64,000 bases of DNA from Ancylostoma caninum (lineage: Eukaryota > Nematoda > Chromadorea > Rhabditida > Ancylostomatidae): NCBI GenBank assembly GCA_037903475.1, contig JBAJFG010000620.1, positions 682,001-746,000 on the forward strand, read 5' to 3'. The position numbers and the translations under genes are program-made. Positions 37,061-49,622 of the stretch are shown here, piece after piece; within the stretch, counting starts at the first letter, position 1; each line of letters opens with the position of its first letter. Below the pieces are notes generated by a model. That model had not been told where the DNA came from. It ran no database searches and saw only the letters and a list, made by a program, of their open reading frames with translations.

Positions 37061-40000
37061 TGACTAACCATAAACGAGAGGTCAGAGCTGACGGTGTGCG
37101 CCGGAGAAAAAAGTGTTCTCGGGGCTCGTAAGGGGTCTTAAAGGCAGGGGTCCACCTCATTTTCGTAGTTCAGCTAACAGCAGATTCTGCATCTTTTCTG
37201 CGCGATGGTTCCAAGTATACATAAATTGTCTCAGAATGGTCTATAAACCCGTAACTGAATAGGACGGGGTCTGTAACAGTTTGCCAACGCGAGTTGACAT
37301 GTGAAGCCGTTGATCTTATCGATTGGACACGCCAAGACTCGTTGACCGACGCGGCAGCCGTGGCAGGCAGCCAGCACAGCTTGGAGCGATCCGCCTCCGG
37401 GCTCCAAATTTTTATTTAGTTCGAGCCTTTCAAAAATGGGGATTTCGTCGCTTCTGTGCCTGTTTATGTACATCCCAGGGATCAACATGGAGAAGGTCTA
37501 GGATATGTTGGTAAATCCAACAGGCAGAGCGAGGTGGCCCTCTGCCTTTAACTTGTTGACTTTTACAAGTTGAAGTTGTAGAATATTAATAAGGTTTGGT
37601 CTCGATTTTAGAGGAGGACGATATCAGGATTTCAGTGACGAGCTCTGAATCATAAAGACAGGAAGTTCCTTGTTCAAAGTATGCAGGGAGTATCTGGAAC
37701 GATTCCCATGTCACTGTGGTACTTCTAAGAAAATCCTATCCCCTTGACGTTTAAATGGAAATTTATTTCTAAAATTAAATGAGTAGTAGACATCTCAATG
37801 TTTCCTGCAACAATGCCTCCAGGGCTTGTACTCCGCACTAAAATCCCACCTGCACCTGCCATTGTGACTCCAATGATGCTCAAACTTGGATATTCATTCG
37901 ACCATAAAAGACAGCTTGTTGCTTGGATCATTCTGCTCTCATCTCCTATACTCGGAAGGTATTGGCACAGAACCACAATCATAAATGAATTCGGCAAGCG
38001 ACTAGAAGGACTTCTCCACTCAATCCAAGAGCTGAAGGAAGTTTTCGACGTGATCGGTACAGCGAATTTCATGCCATTTCGTAATATACGCGGATGCGTC
38101 CGTATGATGATGGAAAGACCCATTCGCATCCCTGATGCAACTCAAACGCAAGTCAGACGTACGCGTTTGAAGATTCGCGGCAGCTGCGCAGTGCTTCAAA
38201 TTATGATGTACATACCGTGTTGAGCACCCCTCATAAGAGATCCTCCACAAGTGAATCCATGCGTCTGACTCCAGAATGATTCACGCGACTAGGCACCTAG
38301 TACGTATAAACCTCCCTCATCTTCGAGGAACTTCTACTTTTCTCCGTGGGACTTTGAAGAACCCCGCCCGTTTTCCCACTGGAATTCTTGGTCCAGACAT
38401 ACGTACATACACTGACAGCAACATCTCGTAAAAGCTTCTCTATAGCTCTAGAGAACAAGTCGTTTTCCACGATGACCATGAAGGTGCCAAGGTCAACAAG
38501 TGCAGTAGATTGGCTGCAGTTTCTTTTCCGGGATTCATGCATAGTTCTAGACAGGTTACGCTTTACCAGATTTTGAGACGAATAAAGTACCGATCAGTGA
38601 GTTATTTTATGGCGGAAATGAGCTATGATATGCTGCGATGTACAAGGTTTCTAACCTCGTAAAAGTGATGTACGAACAGTTGTAATGTGAACGTGCAGCG
38701 TTAGGTCTTCGTGCCAAATCGAACCCACCTATCGAGGAGGAAAACGGAATGTAGTGATACTCAACGTATTTCTAAACCTTTCGTAAAACTGTTGCCGTCC
38801 TGTTCAGCATGGTGAAAACACCGATGTTTACTAATCTCTATTCAATCGCAACGGCATGTTAATGGCGTTATCCGAAGATAAGTGTTCGACAATCGTACGT
38901 TTGCTCATTTTCGCGAGACTGTGGACATTAGGCAGACAGCGCTGCCTTGGCTAGTTTAGACCGTATTCACTCGTGGAGAACCCGCATACGCTCTGCTTGA
39001 TTGTAGAGTATTATTTATTTTTTAATTGAATACAACAGGAGTGTACGTATGTGCTCCAGGAACGTCCTGTGACTTTTGTTCACGAATTTTTGTTGCCATT
39101 CGGATAAGTCCACGAATTCCCATACAAACAGGCTATTTTCACCAATCATATGTATGTTAATGTGTACTTGGAGTCATATTAGCTCATGCAACAAGGCTGC
39201 AAAAGCTCACGTCTCTCAGGTACCCCCGTTTTTGAAGAAAGCTCACGAAAACTCCATGTCTTTCAAAAATTTCCTATCCTTATGGTCGAACTGTGGTGTT
39301 CAATTAATGGAAGCACTTTTCACGTTATCAATCAACTGAATTGAATTGAACACTCGCTCACACCTCTGTCACAGAGGAAGGCAACCAGACGATTGAGTAA
39401 TAAAGCCATAATAGCTAGACATTTCCGACTAGAATATTTTCATTAGAATTTGGTTCATACTGCGAAAAGGGTGAGAGAGGGGGGAAGGAAGCCTGTGATT
39501 TTTGAGCAGTAATTATCGCCTCTGCATGTATGAAGTCCAGTGAGCAGATCTCAGCAATTCGAACTTACCCTGAGTGGCGCTATGCGAGTACATGTTATCA
39601 GGAGAGTTGTTTTGCCAGAGTTTTTGCGGCTCAATTACTTTTGCTGTTTTTTTTTTGAAGTACAAAAAAAGAAGCTGAGTAATTGGTCCCAAGGGCTCAA
39701 TTTCTTGAGCTGGGAGTTTAATACTGTACAGTACTGTAATTCCACTTCTAGAGAGAAGAGAAAAACAGTTTTCTTCACTTACAGACGCGATCCCGTCACT
39801 TCTGTGGTATCAATGGTATCCTCGCTTTCTCAGCGCTCCAAAAGAAGCGCCCCGTCAAACTCTTACGGATGTTTCAGGAGGATTTCTTCAGACTGAATGA
39901 TGAGGTGAGACATTGTTGTTTGGAATGTGAAGTATTGTGAAATAGAAGAGGATTGTTTGTTCTAATGAGTCCTCTTTTGAATTTTTTAAAATTGCTTTGA

Positions 40001-40099
40001 CAGTTGTAACGATTTGACGGTTGTTAGGCAGGAGTAATCGCAGCGAAAATACGCTCTATCCAAAAGATTGGTCCCTATGTGCGTCGGAAAGCCTACGTG
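37061..40099. other. Intergenic, unrecognised open frames only
   Basis: The longest frame is 37798-38223 (+, 141 codons), overlapped by a 134-codon minus frame at 37725-38129. Neither shows a known motif, and the overlap argues that at least one is chance. Other frames (38297-38542 minus, 39540-39896 plus) are equally unsupported. Confidence 0.35.
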
Positions 40100-40139
40100 C
40101 TTTAATTTAACAGAGGTTGTTGCCAGGATCAGCAATATG

Positions 40140-40945
40140 GTAACGCTTTCAAAAACTGTTATAACCAGTACACTTTGTGTTGACCTTATTTTTCCCATAA
40201 CTTTAATGAAAGGAAACCTCGGCGAACGATATAGTCCCTTTCATTAGCAGGGATCATCGATCACTGTATGAGCAGGTCCCTGAGGTCCTGCCCAGAGAAC
40301 TCATTAAACCGGGGAACAAAGAACAGAAAATTTCAATCTCAGGTCATCCAGTTTGACAAATCCTTCCTTGTGGAATGGAGAATTGGGGGACTGGGAAAAG
40401 CTGCAGAAATATTGCAATTTTTCTGGGGAATAAGGCTGCTATTTAAATTTTTCTTAGCAAAATCATTATTATTCAAGCCAACTAACGAAGCGAACTTTGT
40501 CAAAGTTTGTGGTGTAGAAAATGAGATTTTGAGTACCTTGAGCGCTTTTCCAGCGGGTCTCTCGCCACTTTGTGGAACAAACAACAGCATAGCAGCGGAA
40601 ATTATTGCTGAATGTGGTCTTTCCAAAAAGCACTTTGGAAGGATCATCTCCTAAAGTCTTAGAAATGAAAAGAGAAATGCTACGAAAAGCACTCATCCGC
40701 ACTTCTCCAACAGCAAAGCCCCCTTGCAGCTCAGCTCACATATGAAGCAACTATGGTCTATTAGCTCACAGAGGGTGCCTGATCCGACTTTTTCTGCAAT
40801 TACGACTTTGCCCGCAGAATGCGTGCATATTAAAAAAGTGCAAAAAATAGATCAGTTAGCCGAAACAATGATGAGGTCGTAGTTACGGACAAAGTCGGAT
40901 TAGGCACCCTCTGTGAGCTAATACACTGTACTGACATCCTCAGCT
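40140..40945. mobile_element. Second copy of the 23965-24595 family, interrupted by a MITE
   Basis: Segments around TGTATGAGCAG and GAATGTGGTCTTTCCA align with the 631-bp element, in the same orientation. The right part is split by the 161-bp MITE at 40761-40921 and resumes at CTGACATCCT. The ends are not sharply defined. Confidence 0.55.
40761..40921. mobile_element. 161-bp MITE with about 47-bp TIRs and TA duplication
   Basis: TTAGCTCACAGAGGGTGCC and its reverse complement form the ends, flanked by TA on both sides. It is almost entirely terminal repeat with a 60-bp centre. Confidence 0.85.
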
Positions 40946-42040
40946 CGTACAAAAACTGTGTTGTAGGCTTGATTGCGGCCTGTTTTTACGAAAGAAGACG
41001 GTCAAGGATATCATTCGAGGGCATCATCAGCCGAAATTTCCGACAAAGAGTTAAAGTGCTGGTGGTAACTAGCACTGTCAGCGCATCACAAACCTTGAGC
41101 AAACACAAGGAATCCTAATGTGCTCCTAACCCTACAGCTAACACGACAAAATACAGATTTTTTTTGCTAGGCAGGCCTGGTTCGAAGTAACGGATCTCAG
41201 CCAGAGTGCAGAGCCTCCTTTTACTCTCCCACTCGATCCCTTCTGACTATACTTCCTCGCAACACCTCCATTACCAGCGGAAATATGTAGAAGCTTGCTC
41301 TCTATTCTCGAGCTTCCCGCGAATTCCAGAGACATTAGAAAAGTGACAATTTCCATATCGTACCTATGTATTCATACGTATCTGTTCCCTAGAGGATTGC
41401 GGTAGCTTCCATTGTAACAACAGCGTCGATTGAGAATACTTTTGAAAATAAATAGAAGTTGAAGCATGGCTATCATATTTTGTCAACGCTCTTTAATGAA
41501 TGTCAACTCTTTTCCCATCTGGGAAAGCGTGTTTTCAAAAAGATAACTGTACCTACTTTGTTTAACATTTTCCGAAAACAAAACAAGTGTCTCGGTTGTG
41601 TACAAAGAAGATATAGCGGAGCAGCGAACAGCGACGAATTCACAGGTAAGTGGGGAATGTTACCTATGTTTCTCAAGAGTGTCAGAGCATTCCCAGTATT
41701 CGCAACTTGTGGCGGATAGTATCGCTACAAATAAAGTAAAATGTCTTCGATGCCTTTCATGTTTTACTGTGTGACCTTTTTCTTCCGCTGTACTCCCAGG
41801 ACATGTCTGAGTCGAGAGACACGACCATATCGCAATAGTATAATATTCAATTAACCTAGCATTTGATATTCAACTAAGGGAATAACCAAACCAAATATCA
41901 GGTTTACAATCAATTGTGCTTTTTCACTTCTGTTTTCAAGAAAGGGCGTTGAACTCATTTCAGTCTAAATCCACGGCCTTAGCACAGGAGATCCAAGGCT
42001 CACGGATATAACCATTTAGACTTCAACCTCTTTTGCCGCC
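40946..42040. other. Intergenic with one exon-like open stretch
   Basis: An open frame 41459-41645 ends in a strong GTAAGT donor. Its last part, RKQNKCLGCVQRRYSGA, resembles a mitochondrial leader, but there is no in-frame ATG and no downstream exon was found. Nothing else was recognised. Confidence 0.3.
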
Positions 42041-42360
42041 ATTTTTGTGGCACTCACAGTCATAGTGATAGTTTTCAAGTGCCCAGACAATGTTCAATGA
42101 GGAAATGAGTTCCTGTCAAGTGATCTGGTGACGCAGAGTCTAACACAATTACAGTGGAAAACCAATTTTCTGCTAAGCGCCCAATTCACGACTGACACAA
42201 TGTTATTATGTATTAAATTATGTATCGCATTATGAGGGCTACATTTCCGATTGGTGGAACGAGCCAAAGGACTGGCCCGAGCTTCCATCAACCGCTTCAA
42301 ATATCGTAAAATCCCATTTGGGAGTGCGCTCTCTCCTTTCTGTGACAATTAGTTGTCTAG
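42040..42360. repeat. Segment duplicated at about 55370-55690
   Basis: About 320 bp aligns to the second site through TTTCAAGTGCCCAG, TTCAATGAGGAA, CAAGTGATCT and CTGTGACAAT, in the same orientation. No coding frame is conserved. Confidence 0.6.
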
Positions 42361-42595
42361 TGTGGCTCAAAAACGGTTCAAGATTGGTGAGCCGGCAGTA
42401 GGAGGGGGGGGGATGGGAAGGGGAAAAAAACTTGTGTCTCCGCTTCTTCGAGGACGCGGACGGCGTAATTTCAAAAATAATTTCAATGGAAGTATTGATT
42501 TTAGTATCAATTTATTGAAACTAGATATTTATCAAACAATGGTAGGGGGTTCAAAATATACCAACATGAAATAGATAAATATGTATATTATAAAA

Positions 42596-42688
42596 ACAGT
42601 CTTTAAATATATATATAGTAGTATATATATATGTAGTAGTATATATATATATATATATACTACTATATATATAGTAGTATATATATAC

Positions 42689-42735
<47 letters not shown>
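42596..42735. repeat. (TA)n-rich array with TAGTA/TACTA interruptions
   Basis: Alternating TA runs with palindromic TAGTA...TACTA blocks run up to the A immediately before the Helitron-like terminus at 42736. Confidence 0.95.
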
Positions 42736-42736
<1 letters not shown>

Positions 42737-43335
42737 TAGCGCCCCTTCGGGACGCTAGGAAGTGGGGTGGGACAGCCACTTGAGGTATGTGCAAAAGCTT
42801 CACACATACGAAATGCTCAGAAAATTAGCAAATAAGCAAAACTTATCATTAGCTGAGCTCAAATACAAAATCCTCCCTTTAAATTGCACCTCTCCAACCT
42901 CGGGCTTGGAGTCTTCTCTCGATTCTGGCCTCGCTTGCAAATTCCTAATCACGCACCTACATGTAAAGCTAATTTCTGAGTCCAACTAATGAGCTTCTGC
43001 TTTAATATACAGGTACGAAGAAAATGTGGTCGACTGAGACACGAATGAACGCGTAGCGTGCGCCTACCCCTCCGGCAGACGTGCATCTTGGCGTTCTCTC
43101 CACTATTGGGCCACGGCGGACCCATTCTCCATCCGTGGAACAGTATCTTGGAGCTTTTCTCATTACATTTTCCCACTATTGAGCCAGGGCAGTCCCAATC
43201 CCCATCCTTGGACTCGTTTCCCGCCATTTCCCCACTAATGGGCCCCTGTGGACCCAATTTCCATCGATTGACTCACATCCTGGCGTTGTCCCCACTGTTA
43301 GGCCAATGCGGACCCTCTCTCCATCCATGGACCCG
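42736..43335 (-). mobile_element. Helitron-like element, copy 2, truncated
   Basis: It has the same CTAGCG...CGCTAG palindrome and adjoining AAGCTTCACACAT region as copy 1, then four to five units of the 60-bp minisatellite (about 43075-43335). The upstream part of the element is absent; the array stops where the LINE tail begins. Confidence 0.6.
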
Positions 43336-44400
43336 TATTATTATTATTATTATTTATTACACAAGCATAGCTCATGTGAAACTAAAAAAAATCACAAACA
43401 AACAGAGCGTACATGGCAACCTCGGTACAGTACCAACAAAAAAAAAACAAGAAAACAGAAAAAAAATCAGACAATATGTAAGACCTCACGGATCAAGACC
43501 CCTGTTTAAGACTTTTTAAATGCGTTATAAGAGACTGGTATAGTGCGCATTTTCCTTAATTTTTCGAATTCGGGAATAACTCTGTGGACGAAACTGAATT
43601 GCCTACAGCTAAGCTTTGGTTTAGAAACGAGAAATTTGGTGGTGCCTCCTCTTGTGTTTGAAGTTCGCAGCGACATTAGGCGAGTTAATTTAAGGCTGTT
43701 TTTACCATATAATAGTTTGTGGAGAAACAGTAAATCATTCTTTCTTCTCCTTTGAGAAAGGGTTGGAAGACCAAAATTTTTGTTCCTGCTTCTGCTACAT
43801 GGAATCTGATCATACGGAGGATTAAGCGCCCTTAACATTAATTTCCTAGTAAAACTGTTTTGTACACTTTCGAAATCCTTAATGGTCACCTGTTTGTAGG
43901 GGCTGAAGACCGGGGTTCCATACTCCAAGATTGGCCTGATGTAAAGTTTGTAGGCTTGGAGATATATACTGGCATCCGTGGTAGCTAGGGCTCGAAACAG
44001 ATTGTGCATGACCTTAGTAGCCTTCAAAGCTATTTTATGACAATGCGCGTCAAAGCTCAGATCTTTAGTTACTAAGAAACCCAGATCTGTTACTTGGGAG
44101 GCTTCGCTGAGACCCAGTTTATCAATACAGTACCGATAGTTATTGTTACGTGTCCCTAAGTGAAGAACCTTACATTTTTCCATCGAAAGAGGTAACCCCC
44201 ATTTTTCAGACCAGCGGAATACGGTATCAATGGCATTTTGCAAGGTTCTTCGATCATCCTCATTATTTACTGAATGGTAGAGCTTAATATCAGCGAATGT
44301 GCAGAACTTTACGTGACTCTCAGAAAGTTGGGTCATCAGGTCAAACGTATAAATACTGAAAAGTATTGGTGAAAGCACTCCTCCCACCACCCGCAGGCCT
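43336..44400 (-). mobile_element. 5'-truncated CR1/jockey-type LINE, RT C-terminal half
   Basis: A 294-codon minus-strand frame (43506-44390) contains the reverse-transcriptase segment GVLSPILFSIY, then FADIKLYHS, WGLPLSMEKCKVLHLG, a thumb region (YIRPILEYGTPVFSPY) and the typical C-terminal KNDLLFLHKLLYG and NTRGG motifs. The (AAT)n tract at 43336-43354 is the presumed 3' tail. The catalytic box lacks one Asp: FADI where FADD is expected. Everything 5' of the RT palm is missing. The frame is otherwise intact, suggesting fairly recent arrival. Confidence 0.85.
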
Positions 44401-44627
44401 AGGACACGAAAAGGCGGAATTGATTCTCACAAAATATGTTCTTCCCGTTGAGAATGATCCTATCCAAGACACAATACGGGGATGAATTCCTGCCATGGAT
44501 TCCATCGCCTTGTTAGTATAGAAGAAATGGAACAGAACACTATGACGTACAGGTTAATGACGTTAAAACCGTCATAGAGAGAATTAAAAGCATTTGCGGT
44601 CGTAGTTCCACTATCACGACTTCCTTT

Positions 44628-47600
44628 TCACAACTGAGAGGATGGCTTCACACGCAACATTGACGTCCGCTGTTAACAAAAATATGTATTCTTCCAAAAC
44701 CTCATCTCATACATATAAAAACTCACGTGCTTCTTCGAGAAATTGCTAAAAATCCGGAAGCTGGCAAGTTTTTCACGCATCATCCTAGAGAATATCATTA
44801 GATGTAACTAGCCGATGACAGTAATTGAAGAAGAAAATTGAGTCTTAAGAAGGCAACCGTCGCTTTCCATGACAAACCTCGAAGGAGTAGCAGGACAGCT
44901 GCTTAATTTCCACTTTCCTGTTTATGAGAACGAGTACAGATCGGTGATAATATTAATGAAGGCGCAGCGAACTTCACTTCACTAAACACCGCATTAGCGA
45001 AATGCTAGGGGGAATGAAAAATATTGTGCTGGGCAATAAGTTTGAGCGGTTTCCAATGGACATCGAAATCACAGATTTTCACAGACGACATCGAGCAGAA
45101 CGAGTGATTTATCTTCTTTAGCTTAGCTTTTTTCCTATCCTACAAGTGCTCTTAAAGACTGAGCAGTTCATCAGTTCTACCACTACCTCGGTCAATACCG
45201 ACATTGTTTGAGACGACTCGATTTGTATCCTGCGATCTCATGCTTAATGCATCAAGCTGAATAGGTTGTTGGAGAGTTCATCAGGCCCGTAGAGTGGAGG
45301 CAGAGGCACAACTCAGATCGAAATTGAGCTCTCTGAAGCGAGCATCCATTTCCACGCTGTCTTTCCAGCAGCAAAGCCCACTTTATAGACGTCGCTTATG
45401 TCCCTAGACGGTTGAGCCAGATTTGATCTGCGATTGGAGTCGTATGGTAGGTGTCAGAGATGTTCGTTGCTGACGAAATACAGGGCAATGTTCCACGCAA
45501 CACAAACTATGCCAAGCGGATATTAAGGGAATCGGTAAAGTATGAGCTACAAAATGGCCTATGATACTCAGTCGAATAAAGTTCAAATCTCAGCAAAGAA
45601 TCAAAACGTAAAAAAACCGCATGAACTTATTGCCCAACCCAATACTTCATGTGCCAACCACTGGATCGAGCAAGGTGGAGCTCTGATCATTGCGTTATGC
45701 TTCTTCTGAGAACCCTAAAGCTGCTATTGGTACCGCTAAAGCGATGCTTCCGACGAGAGATTTCACACATAAAGCAGAATTCTTTTCAATCGAAAGCGGT
45801 AATGTTAACAAACCTATTTGTCCCAAGGCAACTCAACGGAAAGACAGCAGTATTGAGGACCCAAATGTACGTGCCCAAGGCGAAAACTTGAGGCACATTC
45901 CCACTGTTCATCCACCTAAAATTCGCAAAGCAGACATTATTTGAAGCTTCGGCTAAATGGTTGACAGCATTTAGTTTTTGTTCAAAAAAACTTGCCACAT
46001 GTTATGATAAGTGAGGTTTTGCATAGTAGCGTAGACCGTCACGAAGAATGTTTGGTACAGAATTAGCCGTTCCCGATGAGAACTCGTGCCGTGCACACTT
46101 CCCTGGAAGAGTTCTTTTTGTTTTTGTTGGCAAGGCATGGCAGGGTTGCGAAATTGTTGGAAAGAAGTTTGTGCAAAGGAGGGTATGGAAGGAGAGACGA
46201 TTTCACCAGTCTCCACAGCACGATAAAGATGATGACGTAAAGGACGAAGGTTATGCCAATCATAGCCTGCTGCACGTATTGATCGATGTAGAGAATGAAG
46301 TAAGCCATTGGCAAGCCCAAGTCGTACTCCCACGTGTACGAGGTGAGACTAAAGGCCCACATCGAAAGTGGAGAAAACATCAGTCCAAAATACGGCAGAA
46401 ACACAACAGGAACAATAATCAGCCAATACTGCAAAAAATTTCATGAAGCACTTTAGGTGTGTGAAACTTCGGGGATGTTATCAGAGAATGAGAGTCACTT
46501 AAACAAAACATTGTTTTAAACAAATCTCCCAATTATCCTGCAAAAGAACCCTTCTTCTCTAAAATTCAAAATTCCGGATGAGGAATTCGTCTCTTTCCAT
46601 TGCAAAATGAATTATGCTTAAAAATCACCTCCCCCCTTTTCGTACAGAATAGCACTGTTGCATATTCTGGATATACGATTTGTATGAATCGTACGAATGA
46701 TAACATCAGTCCCGTTAGAATATAGCAGAAGTATGTCGGCACTAGAATTGAGCCGAGAAGCTAAACATCTACTATGAAGTTGATGTAAGATTAAAACTTC
46801 AAACAGCCACAAAACTCACATTGCCAAGTGAAATCGACCAAAACTCTTGGAAGATTAAAGCAAATCCAGTCACACAATGGACACTGGCTTCCACAGTGTC
46901 ACAAATGCCGAGCAAGATGATGAAGCGATATACGATCAGCTGGTTCATTTCGCTATCCGACAGAATCGCCTGAAAATATTATTACTGCGGAAAGGCCTTG
47001 AGAGGAAGGACGAGAGAAAGCACCAAAAAATTCGAGGAACTTTGCGAAAAAGTAAAAATTCGATGTTTCACGCTTGATGTCGTTTTTATACATTGCATTA
47101 TATTATACGTTGTTCTAATCAGTTGAGGACTGCGCTGCTCACCGCTGAGCCGCGCACTTTTTCGCATGGTTCAGTTTGATGTACTATTACACCTTAAAAT
47201 CTTTGCGGATTTCTTGGATGGTAACGCAATACTAATTGATGATCAATGTGAAGACGCCGGAAAAAGGTGCGGTCGTCAACGGACACGATATTCAAGATGC
47301 TAAAAGCACCAATCAAACAAATTAACTTACCTTTAGAACTCTGATATTCCACAGTTTGGAAGCGTTCACCATCTCATAACTCAAAAGTGTTCGGGTCTTC
47401 GATGAGCACCTTATTTATAGAACCAAATGGTTTAGTCTGCTCCTAGATTACTACCTTCTTTCCAATGAAGAACGCAAAAATTACTTGGCCAACTATCGGT
47501 TGTTCGTGGGTAGTGAGGAAGCAACGAATCGAGCAGCACAACCGACTTATCCGTTTCTTTCTTGATTCCTCGCTTCTTTGGGGATTTGGGGTGACAAACA

Positions 47601-49528
47601 CGGACCGAAGGTATTTTTCAAGCTGCTAGACCACAAGCTCAAAGTATTTTATTTCTCCACACACCACATCCCTCCCCATGTCTGTCATTCGTCTTCCACG
47701 CGTGTCCGCATTCCACGCATTCCGTCTGACTGATCGCGACTGCTCCAGCTGGCCCTCGGTCGGCCGGACAAGCCCAGCAGAACTCGACGACTGAGCTCTA
47801 GTGCGCAACAGCCAGCTTACATGCAAATTGCACGAGAACGGTCGTCACGAGGCACTGAAGGAGTAGCACGGGAAATGTGACGAGTAGAGCGCAATTTTAA
47901 AGACACCACTGTTTTTTTTTTGTGTCCACAGCTTGCACTTTCATCGCATTTGCAACATGGGATGTGTTGGCTTCTCCTTGACATGATTATCGCATCCTTT
48001 TTAACGTCGTCATTTTTTACGTGTTATAGATGGAGTTTGTATAGTAACATCTCTTTGTTGTGCGACTCAGACACTCTACACACACCATCTTGTGATGCGA
48101 TGCATTGTCGGAGAATCACACACTTCTGACAAATGCGGTTTTTTGGTGCCCTGTTAGCGGTATAGGGTGAGAATGCTGCTGCCACTAGCGGCATAGGTGC
48201 TGTTATGTAGTGCTGACGGCTGAACATCGCTCCTAACGCAACGGTAGCAGACAATCAACGCATCCAACAAAGTCATCAAATGCTTCTCCATTTTGGTTAT
48301 TTTTTCGCAAACAGGCTCACTCTATTAGGTTTAAATACAGGAGTACAGTTTGAAGGAGATATACCGGAAACCAACAGAACCGCTCCATCGACTAAATAAC
48401 AAGTTTTGGCACACTCGTAGTTTTTAGTCCTAAATTATTTACATGCAATAGATTAGATATTGAACCTCCCAGAAGTGTTCGCTGCAAAATATAGCGCTGT
48501 CCCACAACTATTAGGTTGGTGCATAATTAGTGCGGCTTTTTTTTCTCGCAACTTCTTTTCTCGATAAAAACTGAGGCTTTTTCAAGTGGTATTTTCATGC
48601 AGACAATCCTATCTCGACAATCTTTAAAACCTCTTAAAAACCGCATCCACATCCGCTATAATATGCTCTATCACTTCGGGAAAAGTTGGAATGCAGCACA
48701 GTCATTCCACGATTTCAACGAGCCTTTCGGAGATGGACCAATCGAGAAGGCTAACTAAAAATTGTTCATATTCGTTAGGTAGGAGCTTCATAGATTAAGA
48801 AAGAGGAGGTTGGTCATCAAATTCCAAGCACCAGGAATTTTGAGCGACCTGGAAGAAGACGAAAGCTCTACAACAAGAATGCTGTCCGAACTCTTCACTA
48901 TGGACTACTCAACCATGGTACTATTTTTCAAAAGGCTCAGAAAAGCATGGAGATTGGCAAAATGGGTGCGCCCGAACTTTTAGACAGGAACACTGTTCGA
49001 ATTTCAACCGATTTTCCGTGGCAAAACGAGGTGGCTATATTACTGAGGAATCTCGCCAATCAAACCTTCCACGGTTGCCAAGAGTTCCTGGTCGTCGTAA
49101 TTTGGTCGTAGAGCTCTTCCTTCTTCATCTGTAGGATTGCACCTCCCTATTTGAACTACTTCAATATTTTTAGACTTGGCTTTGCTGATTTTTTTTTCAC
49201 CTAAACATTCGTTGAGATCGCGGAATGAATATGCTGCATTTCAAGCTTTCCCGAAGTGGTAGAGCATGCGATGGTGAATGTGGATACGATTTTCGACAGC
49301 ACCGTTACTAAGTGAAAGAAGAGGATCATGGATCATTTACATGAAAAAATCTTTCAAGAAGCGTTTTTAAAAAGGAAAGGATTCGCGAAAAAAGCAGCGT
49401 TAATTGTGCATCAACCTAACACAAAAATCAAGTTTACCTACCTTGAGGACGAAGAAATACAGTAGAATGACCGAGCGTGAGGTTACAACAATCAAGATAC
49501 CATAAGCGTTGTTGAATGTGGAACTGTC
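44628..49528 (-). CDS. srt-like 7TM chemoreceptor copy C
   Basis: Exons on the minus strand: 49442-49528, 46820-46969, 46629-46760, 46207-46428, 45996-46102, 45814-45915, 44727-44784, 44628-44669 (TGA). The 900 nt match copy B exon by exon in length and phase. It carries the same TM layout: RFIILLGICDTVEASVHC in TM2, PYFGLMFSPLSM after TM4, TYIWVLNTAVFPLSCL in TM7 and a basic tail ending LRVKPSSQL. The intron after exon 5 begins GCAAGT, a GC-AG type donor, where B has GTATGT. Intron 1 (46970-49441) holds a palindromic mariner derivative ending only 22 bp from exon 1. The start is not identified; a minus-strand ATG frame at 49623-49808 with one hydrophobic segment could be related but is unproven. 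No stop codons were seen, so it is probably functional. Confidence 0.78.
48511..49419. mobile_element. Head-to-head palindromic mariner derivative
   Basis: The ends TTAGGTTGGTGCATAATT and its inverted partner mark a mariner-like element. Both halves encode the same N-terminal transposase region in opposite directions: plus 48650-48725 (HFGKSWNAAQSFHDFNEPFG) and minus about 49290-49205, with the minus half continuing into a DDQELL-like stretch. No catalytic domain remains. TA is present at the left; the right flank is CA. Confidence 0.75.
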
Positions 49529-49622
49529 CTGAAAACAACAGCAATCAAATCATCTCCGTCTAATAGTAAGATAGTGGTGTACGTGCATTTCAGTGGTGGG
49601 AGTACAGATTGTTCTTGTTGTG

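Noticed and set aside
37725..38223. Overlapping 134- and 141-codon frames on opposite strands
   Set aside because: No recognisable motif in either direction. Chance cannot be excluded, so neither was called as a gene.
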